Assembly: GCA_051656785.1 (NCBI GenBank)
Contig: JBOFJK010000003.1
Coordinates: forward strand, 62,001-126,000
Direction: 5' to 3'
Origin: UBA710 sp051656785
Lineage (GTDB): Bacteria; Bacillota_I; Bacilli_A; Mycoplasmatales; Metamycoplasmataceae
Length of the DNA: 64,000 nucleotides
The notes under the pieces are model-generated. The model worked only from the letters and a program-made list of their open reading frames with translations, had not been told where the DNA came from and searched no databases. Positions 1 to 11,500 of this stretch are shown piece after piece. A program made the translations under genes and the position numbers. Numbering within the stretch: the stretch's first letter is position 1; each line of letters begins with the position of its first letter.

Positions 1-739
1 TCATACTGGTACATTAGACCCTATGGCAAAAGGGTTGCTTTTAGTTGCAACAGATGATGATACTAGGCTAATAGAATACATTACTAATAAAAATAAAACT
101 TACATAGCTGAAGCAACATTTAACATTGAAACAGATTCTTATGATAGTGAAGGCAAAGTCCTTAAAATTTATGATAAGAAAATTACATTAGAAATGATTG
201 AAAATGTGATTCCTAATTTTATTGGTGAAATTGAACAAATTCCACCAATTTTTTCAGCTAAAAAGATAAATGGAAAAAAAGCATATGAACTTGCAAGAAA
301 AGATCAAGAAGTTGTTCTAAAACCTGTTAAAGTTAAAGTTCATGAATGAAATAATATTTCATTTGTAGACAATAAATTAATTTTTGAAATAAGTGTATCT
401 AGTGGAACCTATATTAGATCAATAATTCATGATATGGGAAAAGCATTACATACTGGTGCCATTATGTCAGAACTTGAAAGAACTAAAATACACGGATTAT
501 CTAAGGAAAATATTAATATTTACTTTCACACATTGATTGATTTGCCATTTATTGAAATAGATGAGGTGACTTTAATAAATTTATTGCAAGGAAAAAAAAT
601 TTCTATCAACAAACCTGATAATAAATACGGCATTCTTTCTTTGGATAAAAATGATATAATTGGAATCATTAAAATAAAAAATAACAAAGTTCTTGAAAGA
701 AAATTATTCGGGAATAAATTAAGGACAAAATATGTATAA
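1..739 (+). CDS. truB: tRNA pseudouridine(55) synthase TruB (5' truncated by window edge)
   Basis: Isomerises U55 in the T-loop of tRNAs. The reading frame is already open at base 2 and begins with HTGTLDPMAKG, the conserved catalytic loop of the TruB family whose Asp (in TLDP) is the nucleophile. Only the short N-terminus (roughly 40 residues in the family) lies before the window. One in-frame TGA (347-349) is read as Trp. The remainder carries the expected SGTYIRS motif and a C-terminal extension. It overlaps the next gene by 8 bp and heads a truB-HAD-ribF run; truB-ribF linkage is common in Firmicutes and mollicutes. Confidence 0.95.
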
Positions 740-1550
740 AATGATAGTTTTCGATATTGATGGAACACTAATGAAATTTAAGGTGTCAGAACAAGAATTT
801 GATGATCAAATAAAGCAAATGTTTAAGGAACTTAAAGATAATGGTTATATAGTTGTTTTGGCGACAGGAAGAGACCATATTTCCATAGGAGATTTACATA
901 AAAATAATAATATTGATTATTTTATTGGGGCTAATGGTTCTTTCATTCATGATGTAAAATCTGGAGAAGATATTTGAAACACCACATTATCAATTAAAGA
1001 TTTTAAAAAATATAGAAAAGATGTTCTAGAAAAAAATGACGCTGAAGTTACTAATATTATTTTAAGTGACAACAATAGTCTTTTTGTTTACTCAATTGAT
1101 AAGATTAAGGACCATTGATTTTGAAATAATTTTACTAGTACATTTAAAGAATTTGATTTGCATAAAACTGATTTAAATACTGATAATTTTCATTTAATAA
1201 CCATTAATTGTAATGATGATAAATTACTTAATTTATCAAAAGAATTCTTTGACAAAACTAATTCTTCATTAGATATTCAAGCATCTTGAGACAAAGGGTT
1301 TTTTATTTCTGAAAAAGATCTTAATAAAGCGAAAACAATTAAGAGATTAGCTGAACAATTAAATCTTGATACTAAGCAAATTATTGCTTTTGGTGATGGT
1401 GAAAATGATATGGAAATGATTGAAATGGTTGGTCTAGGAATCGCTATGGGAAATGCTATTGATAAATTAAAAGAAATAGCAAATGATGTTGCTGAAGATG
1501 TAAATAAAAATGGTACATACATTAAATTGAAAGAATTAGGAATTATCTAA
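732..1550 (+). CDS. Cof-type HAD-IIB family phosphatase
   Basis: A 272-residue haloacid dehalogenase-superfamily hydrolase of the Cof subfamily, expected to dephosphorylate sugar phosphates or nucleotides in the cytosol; the substrate cannot be read from sequence. Motif I is FDIDGTL (Asp8 and Asp10), and motif IV is FGDGENDMEM near residue 220, followed by a GIAMGNA segment typical of the family. Several TGA codons are read as Trp. The ATG lies inside the 3' end of truB (8-bp overlap), and ribF starts 2 bp after the stop, so the three genes are probably co-transcribed. Confidence 0.9.
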
Positions 1551-1552
1551 AA

Positions 1553-2392
1553 ATGGATGTTTATAATTTTGATTATAAAACCAATAAATTAAAAAAAATA
1601 TTTGAAACTAAATCAACTATTATTCTTGGAAAGTTTAATATTTTCCATAAAGGTCATAAAAAACTATTAGATAGTGCCAAAGCATTATCCAAAGAAAACA
1701 AAATAGGTATAACTATATTTATGGAAGAAGTCAAAAATCAAATTTTACCACTCCAAAGTCGATTATATAATTTGGTAGAATTAGGTTTTGATTTTGTAAT
1801 TGTAATAAATTTTGATTTTGATGTTAAATCTTTACATGCAAAAGATTTTATTGATCATCTTGTAACTAAGTATAATGTTGATAATTTTATTATTGGGAAA
1901 GATTTTGGTTTTGGATTAAATAGAATGTGAGATTCCCGGAAATTAAAGGAATATTTTCCGAACACAATAGTTTGCGATATACAAAAAATTAATGATACAA
2001 AAATTTCTTCTTCCTCAATTTCTGAAATGGTTATAACTGGTGAAATTGGATTAGTTAATCAGTTATTAACAAATGTTTATAATCCAATAATCCAATATGA
2101 TTGTTTTGAGTTAGTATGAGATTCTAAATTAATAAAACCACATAATGGAATTTATTTTACTAAAATGGAAATTGATGGATATTGATATCATGGACTATTA
2201 CATATAGCAATGACAAGGAATGATGAAATAAAATTATTAAATTATGAGGATGATTTTTTAGATGGTTCCTATCAAATTCAAGTAATTCAGGAATGTAGAA
2301 TTATTATTAATTCAAGATTCGATTCTATCTTTGAAGATGATCAAAAAAAATGTTTTGAATTTTTCCACGCATTACAAAAAAAGAATATATAA
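1553..2392 (+). CDS. ribF: Bifunctional riboflavin kinase / FAD synthetase
   Basis: Makes FMN from riboflavin and then FAD. The N-terminal adenylyltransferase domain shows the nucleotidyl-transferase signature GKFNIFHKGH (residues 26-35, an HxGH motif). The C-terminal part, from about residue 185, looks like a diverged riboflavin-kinase barrel (a GIYFTKMEIDG-like strand and a conserved Glu in IQVIQECRI). At 279 residues it is slightly shorter than bacterial RibF (about 310), as in other mollicutes. It is the third gene of the truB-HAD-ribF run. Confidence 0.88.
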
Positions 2393-2475
2393 TTAAATTT
2401 AACATTAAGGTTTTGTTTGGTTTATATTAAATAATATTTGCTAGATTTAACGTGTTTATGAAGGGAAAATCAATT

Positions 2476-2742
2476 ATGGTTTCAAAAGAAAGAAAATTAG
2501 AACTTATCAATGAATTTGGAGGAAACTCTAAAAACTCTGGTTCAATTGAAGTTCAAATAGCTATATTGACAGAAGATATTGAGAATTTAAAACCTCACTT
2601 CTTAAAAAATAAAAAAGATTTACACTCAAAAAGAGGTTTTATTGCTAAAATTGAGCAACGTAAAAAATACCTTGTTTATTTGAAAGAAAATAATTATGAG
2701 AGTTATGTTTCACTAATTTCAAAATTAGGAATTAGAAAGTAG
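2476..2742 (+). CDS. rpsO: Ribosomal protein S15
   Basis: An 88-residue small-subunit protein that binds 16S rRNA early in assembly. The sequence matches the family throughout (GSIEVQIAILTEDI, LKNKKDLHSKRGF, YLVYLKENNYESY). An upstream in-frame ATG at 2452 would add eight residues absent from S15. The ATG at 2476 gives the canonical length and has an AAGGGA Shine-Dalgarno at about 2461, so it is preferred. The potassium-channel gene starts 10 bp downstream. Confidence 0.96.
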   Translation: MVSKERKLELINEFGGNSKNSGSIEVQIAILTEDIENLKPHFLKNKKDLHSKRGFIAKIEQRKKYLVYLKENNYESYVSLISKLGIRK

Positions 2743-2752
2743 TTTTATTAAA

Positions 2753-3730
2753 GTGCACAAACTTAAAAAATTTTTCTCTCACTTTGATAAAGATACAAAT
2801 TTAATAAAAACATTGAATTACATAGTAACTAGTGATTATGATCAAAGTTACCTTGAAACTGAAAAAATAAAAAAGATTAATTTATTTAAATGATTATATC
2901 TTTTCATTATTTTATTTGTAATTACTATTTCATTTATTCCTTTATTGCTAGGTAATACTGCTACAAATAATAAAGCACTTGTATTTTCATTAAATGCATT
3001 AATATTTACAGTGTTTTCGATTGATTATTTACTAAGATGAATTACATATAGATTTCGTGCAAGTGAAGCATCTAAATATCCTTTATTATTTTTCCCTTTT
3101 ACTGGAGTTTCGATAATTATCTTATTAGGTATATTACCATCTTTTGTAATTTTATTTTCCCCACTTATTGAAAATAATTTATCAGATACTTTTATTCAAA
3201 TATTATCTTCACTAATGATTTTTAAACTAGGAAGATTATTGCTATTTTTAAATGTTATTGCTCCCTTTAGACTCTTTACAAATATCTTTATTAAACAGAA
3301 AAAAATATTAATATATGTCTTTTTATTTTTGATTCTAGTAACACTTCTTTTTGCAATGGTTATATTTAGGGCTGAAGTAGATAGTAATGATAAAATAAAT
3401 AACTATTGAGATTCATTCTACTTTACAGTTATTAGTATTTGTACAATTGGATATGGTGAAATTACTCCAGTTACTGATCTTGGTAAAATCATGATTATTA
3501 TTTTGGCTTTTGTAGGGGTTGGAATCTTTACAATTCCAGGTGCTGTAATTGCTGGAGGATTCTTAGAAGAAATTCAAGAACAGAAAAAAAGAAAAGAAAC
3601 TATTGTAAAGAATGAAATAGGTAATATTCCAATAATTGAAAGAACATTCATAAAAAGCATTGATAAAGTAAAAAAAGCAACTAAAAAACAATCTCATGAA
3701 GAAATGCATAATTCTAAAAATAAGGAATAA
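2753..3730 (+). CDS. Voltage-gated-type potassium channel, six-helix
   Basis: A 325-residue integral membrane protein. The K+ selectivity filter TIGYGE (about residues 231-236) sits between the last two hydrophobic segments, preceded by a pore helix. Four earlier hydrophobic segments give the 6-TM Kv-like plan, but the S4 equivalent has few regularly spaced Arg/Lys, so voltage sensing is doubtful. The cytoplasmic C-terminus is basic and hydrophilic, without a recognisable RCK domain. The usual filter-following Asp is Glu here. The start is a GTG 10 bp after rpsO; the open frame supports it, but no strong SD is seen. TGA codons are read as Trp. Confidence 0.85.
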
Positions 3731-3775
3731 TTAAATTTAACTTTGATAATATAATATATTACAAAGAAGGTATAT

Positions 3776-5017
3776 ATGTATTCAAAAATTAGTTTAAATG
3801 ATAAAGAAATTGAAGTGGCAATAAATAATGAATTAGAAAGACAAGGAACTCATATTGAGCTAATTGCTTCTGAAAATTATGTATCAAGTGATGTCTTGAA
3901 AGTGACTGGTTCAATTCTGACTAATAAATATGGTGAAGGTTATCCAGGTAAAAGATATTATGATGGTTGTGAAAATATTGATGTAATTGAAAACTTAGCA
4001 ATTGATAGATTAAAAAAATTATTCAATGTTAAATATGCAAATGTCCAAGCTCATTCAGGGTCAAGTGCTAATGCAGCAGCAATCGCTGCTCTTATTCCTA
4101 AGGGTTCAAAAATTCTTGGAATGGGATTATCATCAGGCGGTCATTTAACACATGGATATAAAATTAATTTTTCTGGTTATTTCTATGATGCTTATTCTTA
4201 TGGTGTAGATGATGAAGGATTCCTAGATTATAAAGAAATTATGAAAATTGCTAAAAAAATAAAGCCTGATTTAATAATATGTGGTGCCTCTGCTTATTCT
4301 AGAATAATTAACTTTTCTGAGTTTAGAAAAATTGCTGATGAAGTGGGTGCAAAATTGATGGCAGATATAGCTCATATTGCTGGAGCAATTGCAACCAATC
4401 TTCATCCAACACCAGTTGGTCATGTTGATTTAATAACTTCAACAACACATAAAACCTTAAGAGGTGCAAGAGGCGGAATTATTATGACTAATGATTTTGA
4501 AATTGCTAAAAGAGTTGATAGTTGAATATTTCCGGGTTATCAGGGTGGACCATTATTTCATGTTATAGCAGGTAAAGCTGTTGCTTTTAGAGAAGCTCTT
4601 GATGAAAGTTTTGTAGTTTATCAAAAGCAAATTTTAAGTAACTCAATTGCCTTTGCGGATGAATTTAAAAAAATAGGAGTTGAAATCATTTCAGGTGGTA
4701 CTGATAATCATCTTTTTACAATCAATGTTAAATCTACATACAATTTAACTGGAAAAAAAGCTTCAGAAATCTTGCAGAAAATCAAAATCACATTAAATAA
4801 AAATACAATTCCAAAGGAAACTGAATCTCCACAAGTTACGAGTGGAATTCGTGTGGGAACGCCTGCTATGACTACTAGAGGAATGAAGGAAGATGATTTT
4901 AGATTATTAGCCAATATTATTCATAATGTTTTATCTAAACCTGAAGATAAACATATTCAAAAACAAGCATTATTAGATGTTGCTAATCTTTCATGAAAAT
5001 TTAAACTGGATAGATAA
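3776..5017 (+). CDS. glyA: Serine hydroxymethyltransferase
   Basis: PLP enzyme interconverting serine and glycine while loading one-carbon units on tetrahydrofolate. The 413-residue protein is full length. The PLP lysine is in STTHKTLRGARGG (about Lys226), with IELIASENY near the N-terminus and FPGYQGGPLFHVIAGKAVAF after it. The usual LRGPRGG is LRGARGG here, and the Y-S-R segment GASAYSR is intact. The start has an AGAAGG SD at about 3765. The stop shares a base with the hslO start (TAATG), suggesting translational coupling. Confidence 0.96.
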
Positions 5018-5847
5018 TGCAAGAATCATATACTAAAATTATTATCAAAAATAATGTGAGGATTTATATTTCTGATTATCAAAAAGTCTCTCAAGATATT
5101 TTAAACATTCATAAATATAATCCTTTACCTTCATTAATATTAGCGAATGGAATTGCTACATTTGGTCCTTTAGGGTTTTTGTATGATGTTGAAAAAGTTA
5201 CTGTGTTTATGAAAACTACTGGACCAATGAAGACATTAATTTTAGAATTTAAGGATAATGCCATTAGAGCTTTAATTGGTGATGGAAATATTGAAACAGA
5301 ATATGATCATAATGGACTTTATAACCAAATTCCCTTAATATTAGGAATTGGTGATGAAGGATTATTGAGAGTAAGCCGTTTTGTTAATCAAATTCCTTAC
5401 AATTCTGAAGTAATGCTTGCTAAAGGAGATATTGTAACTGATTTAGTTTATTATTTAAATAAATCAGATCAAGTTTTTTCTGCAATATTAAATAATGTTT
5501 GATTAAATGAAAATGACTCCTTAAAAGTTGATAGAGCAAATTCAGTTATTTTTCAATTATTACCAGATCACAATGAAAAAGACATTACTTGAATTGAAGA
5601 TTTAATAAAAAACAATAATTTCAAGAATATATCCTTATCTGATTTTATTGAAGAAATTGACGGAAAGGAATTAAGTTATAATGAAGTATTTTCAAAATGT
5701 AATTGTAATTCTGAAAAAATGTTAAATGCAATAAAATTACTTTCAGAAAATGATAAAAATAAACTATTAGATGCCAGGAAAAAAGTTGAAATAAAATGTG
5801 ATTTTTGTTTAAAAGTAATAAAAATAGATTTAAAAAAGATATTATAA
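5017..5847 (+). CDS. hslO: Redox-regulated chaperone Hsp33
   Basis: A holdase activated by oxidative unfolding. The 276-residue product has the Hsp33 N-terminal core (a GPLGFLYDVEKVTVFMKTTG region; GDIVTDLVYYLNKSDQ) and the C-terminal zinc/redox switch with four cysteines spaced as CxC (Cys228, Cys230) and CxxC (Cys261, Cys264). The whole switch is therefore present. It is translationally coupled to glyA. Immediately downstream lies the remnant of a sugar kinase. Internal TGA codons are read as Trp. Confidence 0.92.
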
Positions 5848-6112
5848 ATACAAAATTTGGCGAAGATGGCTCTTATCTAATTAATGAAAATAAAATATTG
5901 AAAATAGATGTACCTAAGATAAAAACTATCAATGCTACCGGTGCAGGTGATAGTATGTTGGCTTCTTTTACAGCAAATTTCATTACTACTAATAATTTAG
6001 AAGAATCCTTCATTTTGGGTAATACAGCAGGAATGCCTGCTGCAGCCTCACCTTGATTAGTAACTTTTAAAAAAATTAATGAGTACAAAAAACTGCTAAA
6101 AATAAAAGAGAT

Positions 6113-6142
6113 AAAAAATAAGACATATGCCTTATTTTTTTT
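6113..6142 (+). terminator. Rho-independent terminator after glyA-hslO
   Basis: The arms AAATAAG and CTTATTT enclose an 8-nt loop containing CATATG and are followed by a T-run. It ends the glyA-hslO transcript and sits inside the kinase relic frame. Confidence 0.6.
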
Positions 6143-6180
6143 ATTGTTTAAAATTTACTATGTAACTTATTATATTTATC

Positions 6181-6203
6181 TCAAGCTTAATCAGCATTTT
6201 CAA
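6181..6203 (-). repeat. Degenerate duplicate of an internal ppa segment
   Basis: This stretch matches 6639-6662 inside ppa at all but one of about 23 positions, with weaker similarity continuing to about 6165. Read on the minus strand, it gives the ENAD-x-AW part of pyrophosphatase, but a TGA (Trp) codon has become TAA. It is a fragment of a second ppa copy or a local duplication. Confidence 0.6.
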
Positions 6204-6209
6204 ATATAA

Positions 6210-6530
6210 AATCATTGTTAATATCAAATATGTGAAAATATATTTTGTTAGTTATACATCAATAATTTTCTATAAACTATAAATTCATTTCATAAATTCT
6301 TATTTCATTCACATGCCACTATCAATAATATTCTCAATTATCCCTAAATAATGTGAAGATAAATGTGGAATACAGTATTGTCATATTGTTTTTTAGAAGT
6401 TATAGATTTTCAAACTTACATCAATATAGTATCTTATTTTCGATTTTATATTTAAAGAATTGAATGGTTAATAATTCATTAAAAATTAAATATATAAAAA
6501 TGATAAAATATTAAATTTTATTTTTATTAC
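6210..6530. other. Intergenic AT-rich stretch with no intact gene
   Basis: About 320 bp between the kinase relic and ppa. It contains stops in all frames and no RNA gene that I can recognise. Given the relics just upstream, it may be decayed coding DNA, but I cannot identify the parent. Confidence 0.5.
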
Positions 6531-7088
6531 CTAGATTTCATATTTATCAGGATGCTTTTTCTTCATTTTTTCAACGAATTCTTCTTTTGGTAAATGTCCA
6601 TATTTAATCATTAGTTCATGACATTCTTTATATTCATTTCAAGCTCAATCAGCATTTTCAAAACCAGGAACTTTTGTAATTCCTTCTCTTTTTCAATTCT
6701 TATATGTTTTGAAAAATGTTTCGACTTTCATTAATCAGTTTTGATCAATATCATCAAGAGTATTAATATGATCTAATCGATAGTCATCATTATGAACAGC
6801 AATTAATTTTGTATCTGTTTCTCCATCATCAATCATTCTCATTGCTCCAATTATTCTTGTTTCAACTTCAACCCCAGGAAAGAATTTTTCACTTGAATAA
6901 ACTAGAACATCTAATTCATCCCCATCTCAATCAAGAGCAGTTTCGATAAATCCATAATTAGTTGGGAAAAAGAATCCCTCTCTTAATATTCGATCAACAT
7001 GAATTTTTTGTGTCTCTCTATTATATTCATATTTTATATTTGAATTTGAAGGAATTTCAATTATTACTTTTATTATTTTGTTTTCCAT
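6531..7088 (-). CDS. ppa: Inorganic pyrophosphatase (family I)
   Basis: Hydrolyses PPi released by nucleotide and aminoacyl transfer. The 185-residue protein carries the metal-binding signature DWDGDELDVLV, the NYGFIETALDWDGDE region, and the C-terminal KTYKNW segment, as expected for soluble hexameric family I enzymes. Trp is encoded by TGA at several positions. The start ATG complement is at 7086-7088. A TAAAAT box ends about 8 nt before it and there is no SD, so this mRNA may also be leaderless. It is divergent from the next gene. Confidence 0.94.
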
Positions 7089-7140
7089 ATTTAATTATTT
7101 TACCTTAAATGACTTATATTATGTATAATTTTTAATTAAT

Positions 7141-7716
7141 ATGGTTTTATATAGTGCAGAATTAGAAAGAGTTATTACATTAAATGGATATAGACTTGAA
7201 GATATTATTCTTTGAACATTTGGACTTTTGCTTTCTGTAATTTCAGTGATTTTCTCAGTGCTTTCATATTACTTTGCAAATAAGTCAACAAAACTTATTA
7301 CTGATCTTATGGAAAAAACATGAGTAACATCTGAAACTGATAAATTTTTCTTTGTTAATATGAAAGATATTAAACATAACAATAATAGAGCTTTAATGTT
7401 ATTAAATTCTGATGCTAAAATTACTTATGAAGATTATGTTGCCAGTTCTTTAGGAACAAGAATAATTCATATAAATTGAGAAACAATTAACTCATTATTA
7501 AAAACAAAATTTAGAGAAATTATTACTACATATATTCAGGATAAAAAGAAGTGTGATGAAATGTTCTTTAAAGCTGTTCCGATTGAAAAAATTACTTCTT
7601 CATCTAAAGAAATAATTCCAGAAAAAGAAATACAAAAATTAATACATTATCATGAAAGCATTGCAAAGTTTGTTTCATATATTCTTAGTGAATATACTAA
7701 ACTAACAATGGAATAA
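7141..7716 (+). CDS. Single-pass membrane protein of unknown function
   Basis: A 191-residue protein, hidden from standard-code searches by several in-frame TGA codons. It has a short N-terminal segment, one transmembrane helix at about residues 22-47 (rich in Leu, Val, Ile and Ser), then a cytoplasmic-looking domain of about 140 residues with many Lys and Glu and two Cys-free halves. A -10 box TATAAT at 7124-7129 lies 11 nt before the ATG. I do not recognise the family. It stands alone between divergent ppa and the oppositely oriented tRNA-Leu. Confidence 0.7.
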
Positions 7717-7756
7717 AAATGCACCTTTTAAGATGCCGGGTATAGAGTACTATATT

Positions 7757-7842
7757 TGGTGCCCGAGACTGGATTTGAACCAGCACGTCCTAACGGACCA
7801 GGGATTTTAAGTCCCCTATGTCTACCATTTCATCACTCGGGC
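7757..7842 (-). tRNA. tRNA-Leu (anticodon UAA)
   Basis: On the minus strand the acceptor arms GCCCGAG and CTCGGGC pair perfectly, followed by A73 and an encoded CCA. The anticodon loop is CTTAAAA (anticodon TAA), there is a long variable arm as expected for class II Leu tRNA, and the T-arm GCTGG-TTCAAAT-CCAGT is intact. Confidence 0.96.
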
Positions 7843-7956
7843 TTTGAATTAATTGCTTTTCCATTATACTATATTTTAAAATTGATAATTAAAAAAATAA
7901 TAATCAAATTAAGTATTTCTCAAATAATCATTTCATTAATAATTAAATATATAATA

Positions 7957-7962
7957 TATAAT
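7957..7962 (+). promoter_or_regulatory. -10 box of the dUTPase gene, leaderless arrangement
   Basis: TATAAT followed by 8 nt and the ATG at 7971. No SD is present, so transcription should begin at or next to the start codon. Confidence 0.55.
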
Positions 7963-7970
7963 TTAATATT

Positions 7971-8453
7971 ATGAATATTAAAGACATCTTGCATAAACAA
8001 ATTGAATTGAACAAAGCAATAATTGAAAGTCACAACCCTAATAAAGAAGATCTTGAAGAAAAGCAAATGCTTGCATTGTTTGTCGAAATTAGTGAATTAG
8101 CAAATGAAATTCAGCACTTCAAATATTGGAAAAGAAATATTAAAATTAACGATAGTAAAATAATTGAAGAGTATTCTGATGGAATGCATTTTTATTTATC
8201 TTTTGGGTTAGAACTAAACATGGATGTCGAAGTAACTCCAATAATATATTCTGATAATTTAACTATTCAATTCTTAGAAATATTTGATTCCATTTCAAAA
8301 TTTAATAAGGAGCCAAATTTAGAAAATTTCGATTATTCATTTTCTTTATTTATTGGTCTTGGAAAATTATTAAAATATAGTGATGAAAATATTAAGGCAG
8401 CATACTTAAGAAAAAATGAAATTAATTTAAATAGAATTAAAAATAAGTATTAA
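7971..8453 (+). CDS. Dimeric dUTP diphosphatase (all-alpha NTP pyrophosphatase type)
   Basis: Cleaves dUTP to dUMP and PPi, protecting DNA from uracil. The 160-residue helical protein has the EISELANEIQHFKYWK motif (ExxE of the all-alpha dUTPase/MazG superfamily) at about residues 43-58, and the second metal motif EEYSDGMHF near residue 71. The Trp in KYWK is encoded by TGG, unusual among its neighbours; no TGA occurs in the gene. It is monocistronic, with a leaderless-type promoter. A MazG-like enzyme with other substrates is the alternative. Confidence 0.85.
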   Translation: MNIKDILHKQIELNKAIIESHNPNKEDLEEKQMLALFVEISELANEIQHFKYWKRNIKINDSKIIEEYSDGMHFYLSFGLELNMDVEVTPIIYSDNLTIQFLEIFDSISKFNKEPNLENFDYSFSLFIGLGKLLKYSDENIKAAYLRKNEINLNRIKNKY

Positions 8454-8564
8454 GAAATTTCTATATTTTTTAAAATAATTAGACCTTCATTACTTATTTT
8501 TCTTAAATTAAAAAAAATAACATATATAATTTAAATTAATTAAATTTATCAAGAGTGGAAATTA

Positions 8565-11500
8565 ATGAAATCTAATAAACAAAAAAGCAATGAAAACAAG
8601 ATTGATATATCTAAGTATATTAATACTAATAAAGAAATTGGACTAACAGATAAACAAGTTTTAGAATCAAGAGAAAAATTTGGTTCAAATATTTTAGAAG
8701 AAGTAAAAAATAAAAGTCTCTTTTCTTTATTCTTTCGTCAACTAATTGAGTTGATGCCTATTTTGCTATTAACTGCAGGTCTTTTATCGCTTGGATTATC
8801 GATTTATAATAATATTGTTGATCCTGGTAAACCAGGATTAGTAATAACTTATGTTCAAGCTTTTGTTTTAATTTCTATTGTTTTAATAAATGCTTTATTC
8901 GGTTCCTTCCAAGAACATAAATCTAATAATGCTATTTCTGAACTAAAAAAGATGACAACCTCTCAAGCAAGGGTTTTAAGAAATGGGAAAATCATAATGA
9001 TTCTTTCTGATGAATTAGTTGTTGGAGATATTTTGTTAGTTGAAGCGGGTGATTCAATTTCTGCTGATTCTATTTTATATTCAAGTAATAATTTGAAATG
9101 TATTGAGAGTGTTCTAACAGGAGAGTCTTCTGAAATATCTAAAGATGCAGCTACAACTACTTCAAGTAATATCCCAATTGGTGAACAAGTTAATAAATTA
9201 TTTTCAGGAACTGATGTTATAAATGGGCGTGGCTTTTCAATTGTTACTGCAGTTGGAAACGATACTGAAATTGGTAAAATAGCCGCTTTATTAAATTCTA
9301 AAGAAGCGAGAATGACTCCATTACAATTAAAGTTACAAAAACTTGGATTGTATTTAGGAATTATGGGAATCATCATAACAGTTATTACTTTCCTATTTTC
9401 ACTTTTTGTCATTGAAGGTGTTGTTCAAAATGGATTATCTGCTTTCCAACCTTCTTTATTATTGGGTGTTTCATTAGCGGCAGCAGCAATTCCTGAAGGA
9501 TTGAGTGCTATAGTTAATATTATTTTAGCAATTGGTGTAAAGAGAATGTCTGAGAAAAATGGACTAATAAAAAAATTTGCTGCAGTTGAAACATTTGGTT
9601 CAACTGCTGTTATTTGTTCAGATAAAACTGGAACCCTTACAATGAATAAAATGACAATAGTAAAACTATGAGCAAGTAAATCTAATACTGAAAATATTGA
9701 TGATACTAAATTTAATGAAGAACAAAATTTCCTTCTTAAGATGGCAACACTTTGTACGGATAGTATTGTACCTGAAGGTAAAGCAAAAGATATGAAACCG
9801 GCTATTGGTGATCCGACTGAAATATCAATTGCTGAATTGGCATTAAAAAAATGTTTTTCTGTTGAAAAATGAAAACATGAAAATAAAAGAATCGGAAATA
9901 TTCCGTTTGATTCAGATCGTAAATTGATGACCGTTATTAATGATATTAATGGCAAGAAAATGGTTATTGTAAAAGGTGCTCCAGATGTTCTATTTAAAAA
10001 ATGTAAAAATTTTGATAGTGAATTAGCAACAATTATAAATGATAATTGAAGTAATAAATCAATTAGAGTTTTAGCAATTGCCATTAAAGAATATGATGAA
10101 AAATTAGGTAAGTTAGATAATTTAAAGCCTGATATTGTTGAAAAAGATTTAAATTTTATTGGATTAATAGGAATGATTGATCCTCCTCGTGAAGAAGTAA
10201 AAAAATCTATTGAAGAATGTATTGCTGCAGGAATCAAACCAGTTATGATTACTGGTGATCACTTAAATACTGCAATTGCAATTGCAAAGGATTTAGGAAT
10301 AATTAGAGGTTATGATGACTTAGCCATTACTGGTGTTCAATTAGATCAATTATCTGATGAATATTTAAACAAAAATATTGAGAAATATTCTGTTTTTGCA
10401 AGAGTATCTCCTGTTAATAAAATAAGAATAGTTAAGGCTTGACAATCCAGAGACCAAGTTGTTGCTATGACTGGTGATGGTGTTAATGATGCTCCTGCAC
10501 TTCAGACTGCTGATATCGGTTGTGCTATGGGCATTACTGGAACGGATGTCTCTAAAGGTGCAGCAGATATGGTTTTAACTGATGATAACTTTGCAACAAT
10601 AGTTGAATCAGTAAAATCTGGAAGAAGTATTTATGACAATATAAGAAGAATTGTTAAATTTCTTTTAAGTACAAATATTGCAGGAATTATTTCTATAGTA
10701 TTAGGTATGTTTGTTTTTTATGTAGCTTTTGAAGTATTTGGATGAGGAACCATTACAGCAAGTGATTTTACCCCAGGAATGACTCCTAATCAAGCGGGTT
10801 TAGAATATTTGAATAGTAACATTCGTTTTCAAACTACATTAACAACAATTCAAATTTTATTAAATCATATTGTTATTGAAAGTCTACCGGGTGTTGCATT
10901 AGGAATGCAGCGAACCACTTCATCACTCATGGATAAGAGACCTAGATCTAAATATGAATCTATTTTAGCTGGTGGACTTTTATTTCAAATTCTATTTTCT
11001 GGAATTATAAGTGGAGTGATGACTATCATTGGTTATGGATTAGGTTCATATGTAGCAATTTTATTAAATGCTCCAGGTCTAAGATTTTATTATGGTTCAA
11101 TTTCTGCCTTTATGTCAATTACAATTGGTGGTGTCTTAAAATCAATTAGTATGTCATCTTCAATTTCAATTTTTAAAACTAAATTTGCAGAAAACAAATG
11201 AGTTTATATTGCAACAGGATTTTCTTTAATAATAATTTTAATGGCAATTATGGTTCCACAACTTTCATCTATTTTTGCCGAAAGACCTGATTTTGTTCTT
11301 GATACTTCGATTATTAGTCCTGAGCAATTATCACAAATATTTGGCAGTAAGACAACTAATGATTTAGCACATTGATCAATTTATGTTATAGGTATTTGTG
11401 GAGGAATAATTCCCTTTATTCTTTTAGAACTTGAAAAAGCAATTGAGCATAAATTCTTTAGATCAAAAAATGAAGAAGTTATCACATCATTTAAATTAAT

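Larger units (their letters stand above)
5848..6209 (+). pseudogene. 3' remnant of a PfkB-family sugar kinase (1-phosphofructokinase-like)
   Basis: An open stretch of about 90 codons encodes only the C-terminal third of a PfkB kinase, with the signature NATGAGDSMLASF that carries the catalytic Asp. Full-length relatives are about 310 residues. Nothing upstream matches the sugar-binding N-terminal part, because hslO occupies that space. No convincing start codon or SD exists: the frame overlaps the hslO end. The frame also runs through a transcription terminator (6113-6142) before its stop at 6207-6209, so the original 3' end is lost too. I infer a gene relic left by deletion. Confidence 0.75.

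Noticed and set aside
7717..7756. Extra small RNA or terminator next to tRNA-Leu
   Set aside because: A GCACC/GGTGC match exists but involves the tRNA's own CCA end and lacks a T-run; unconvincing.
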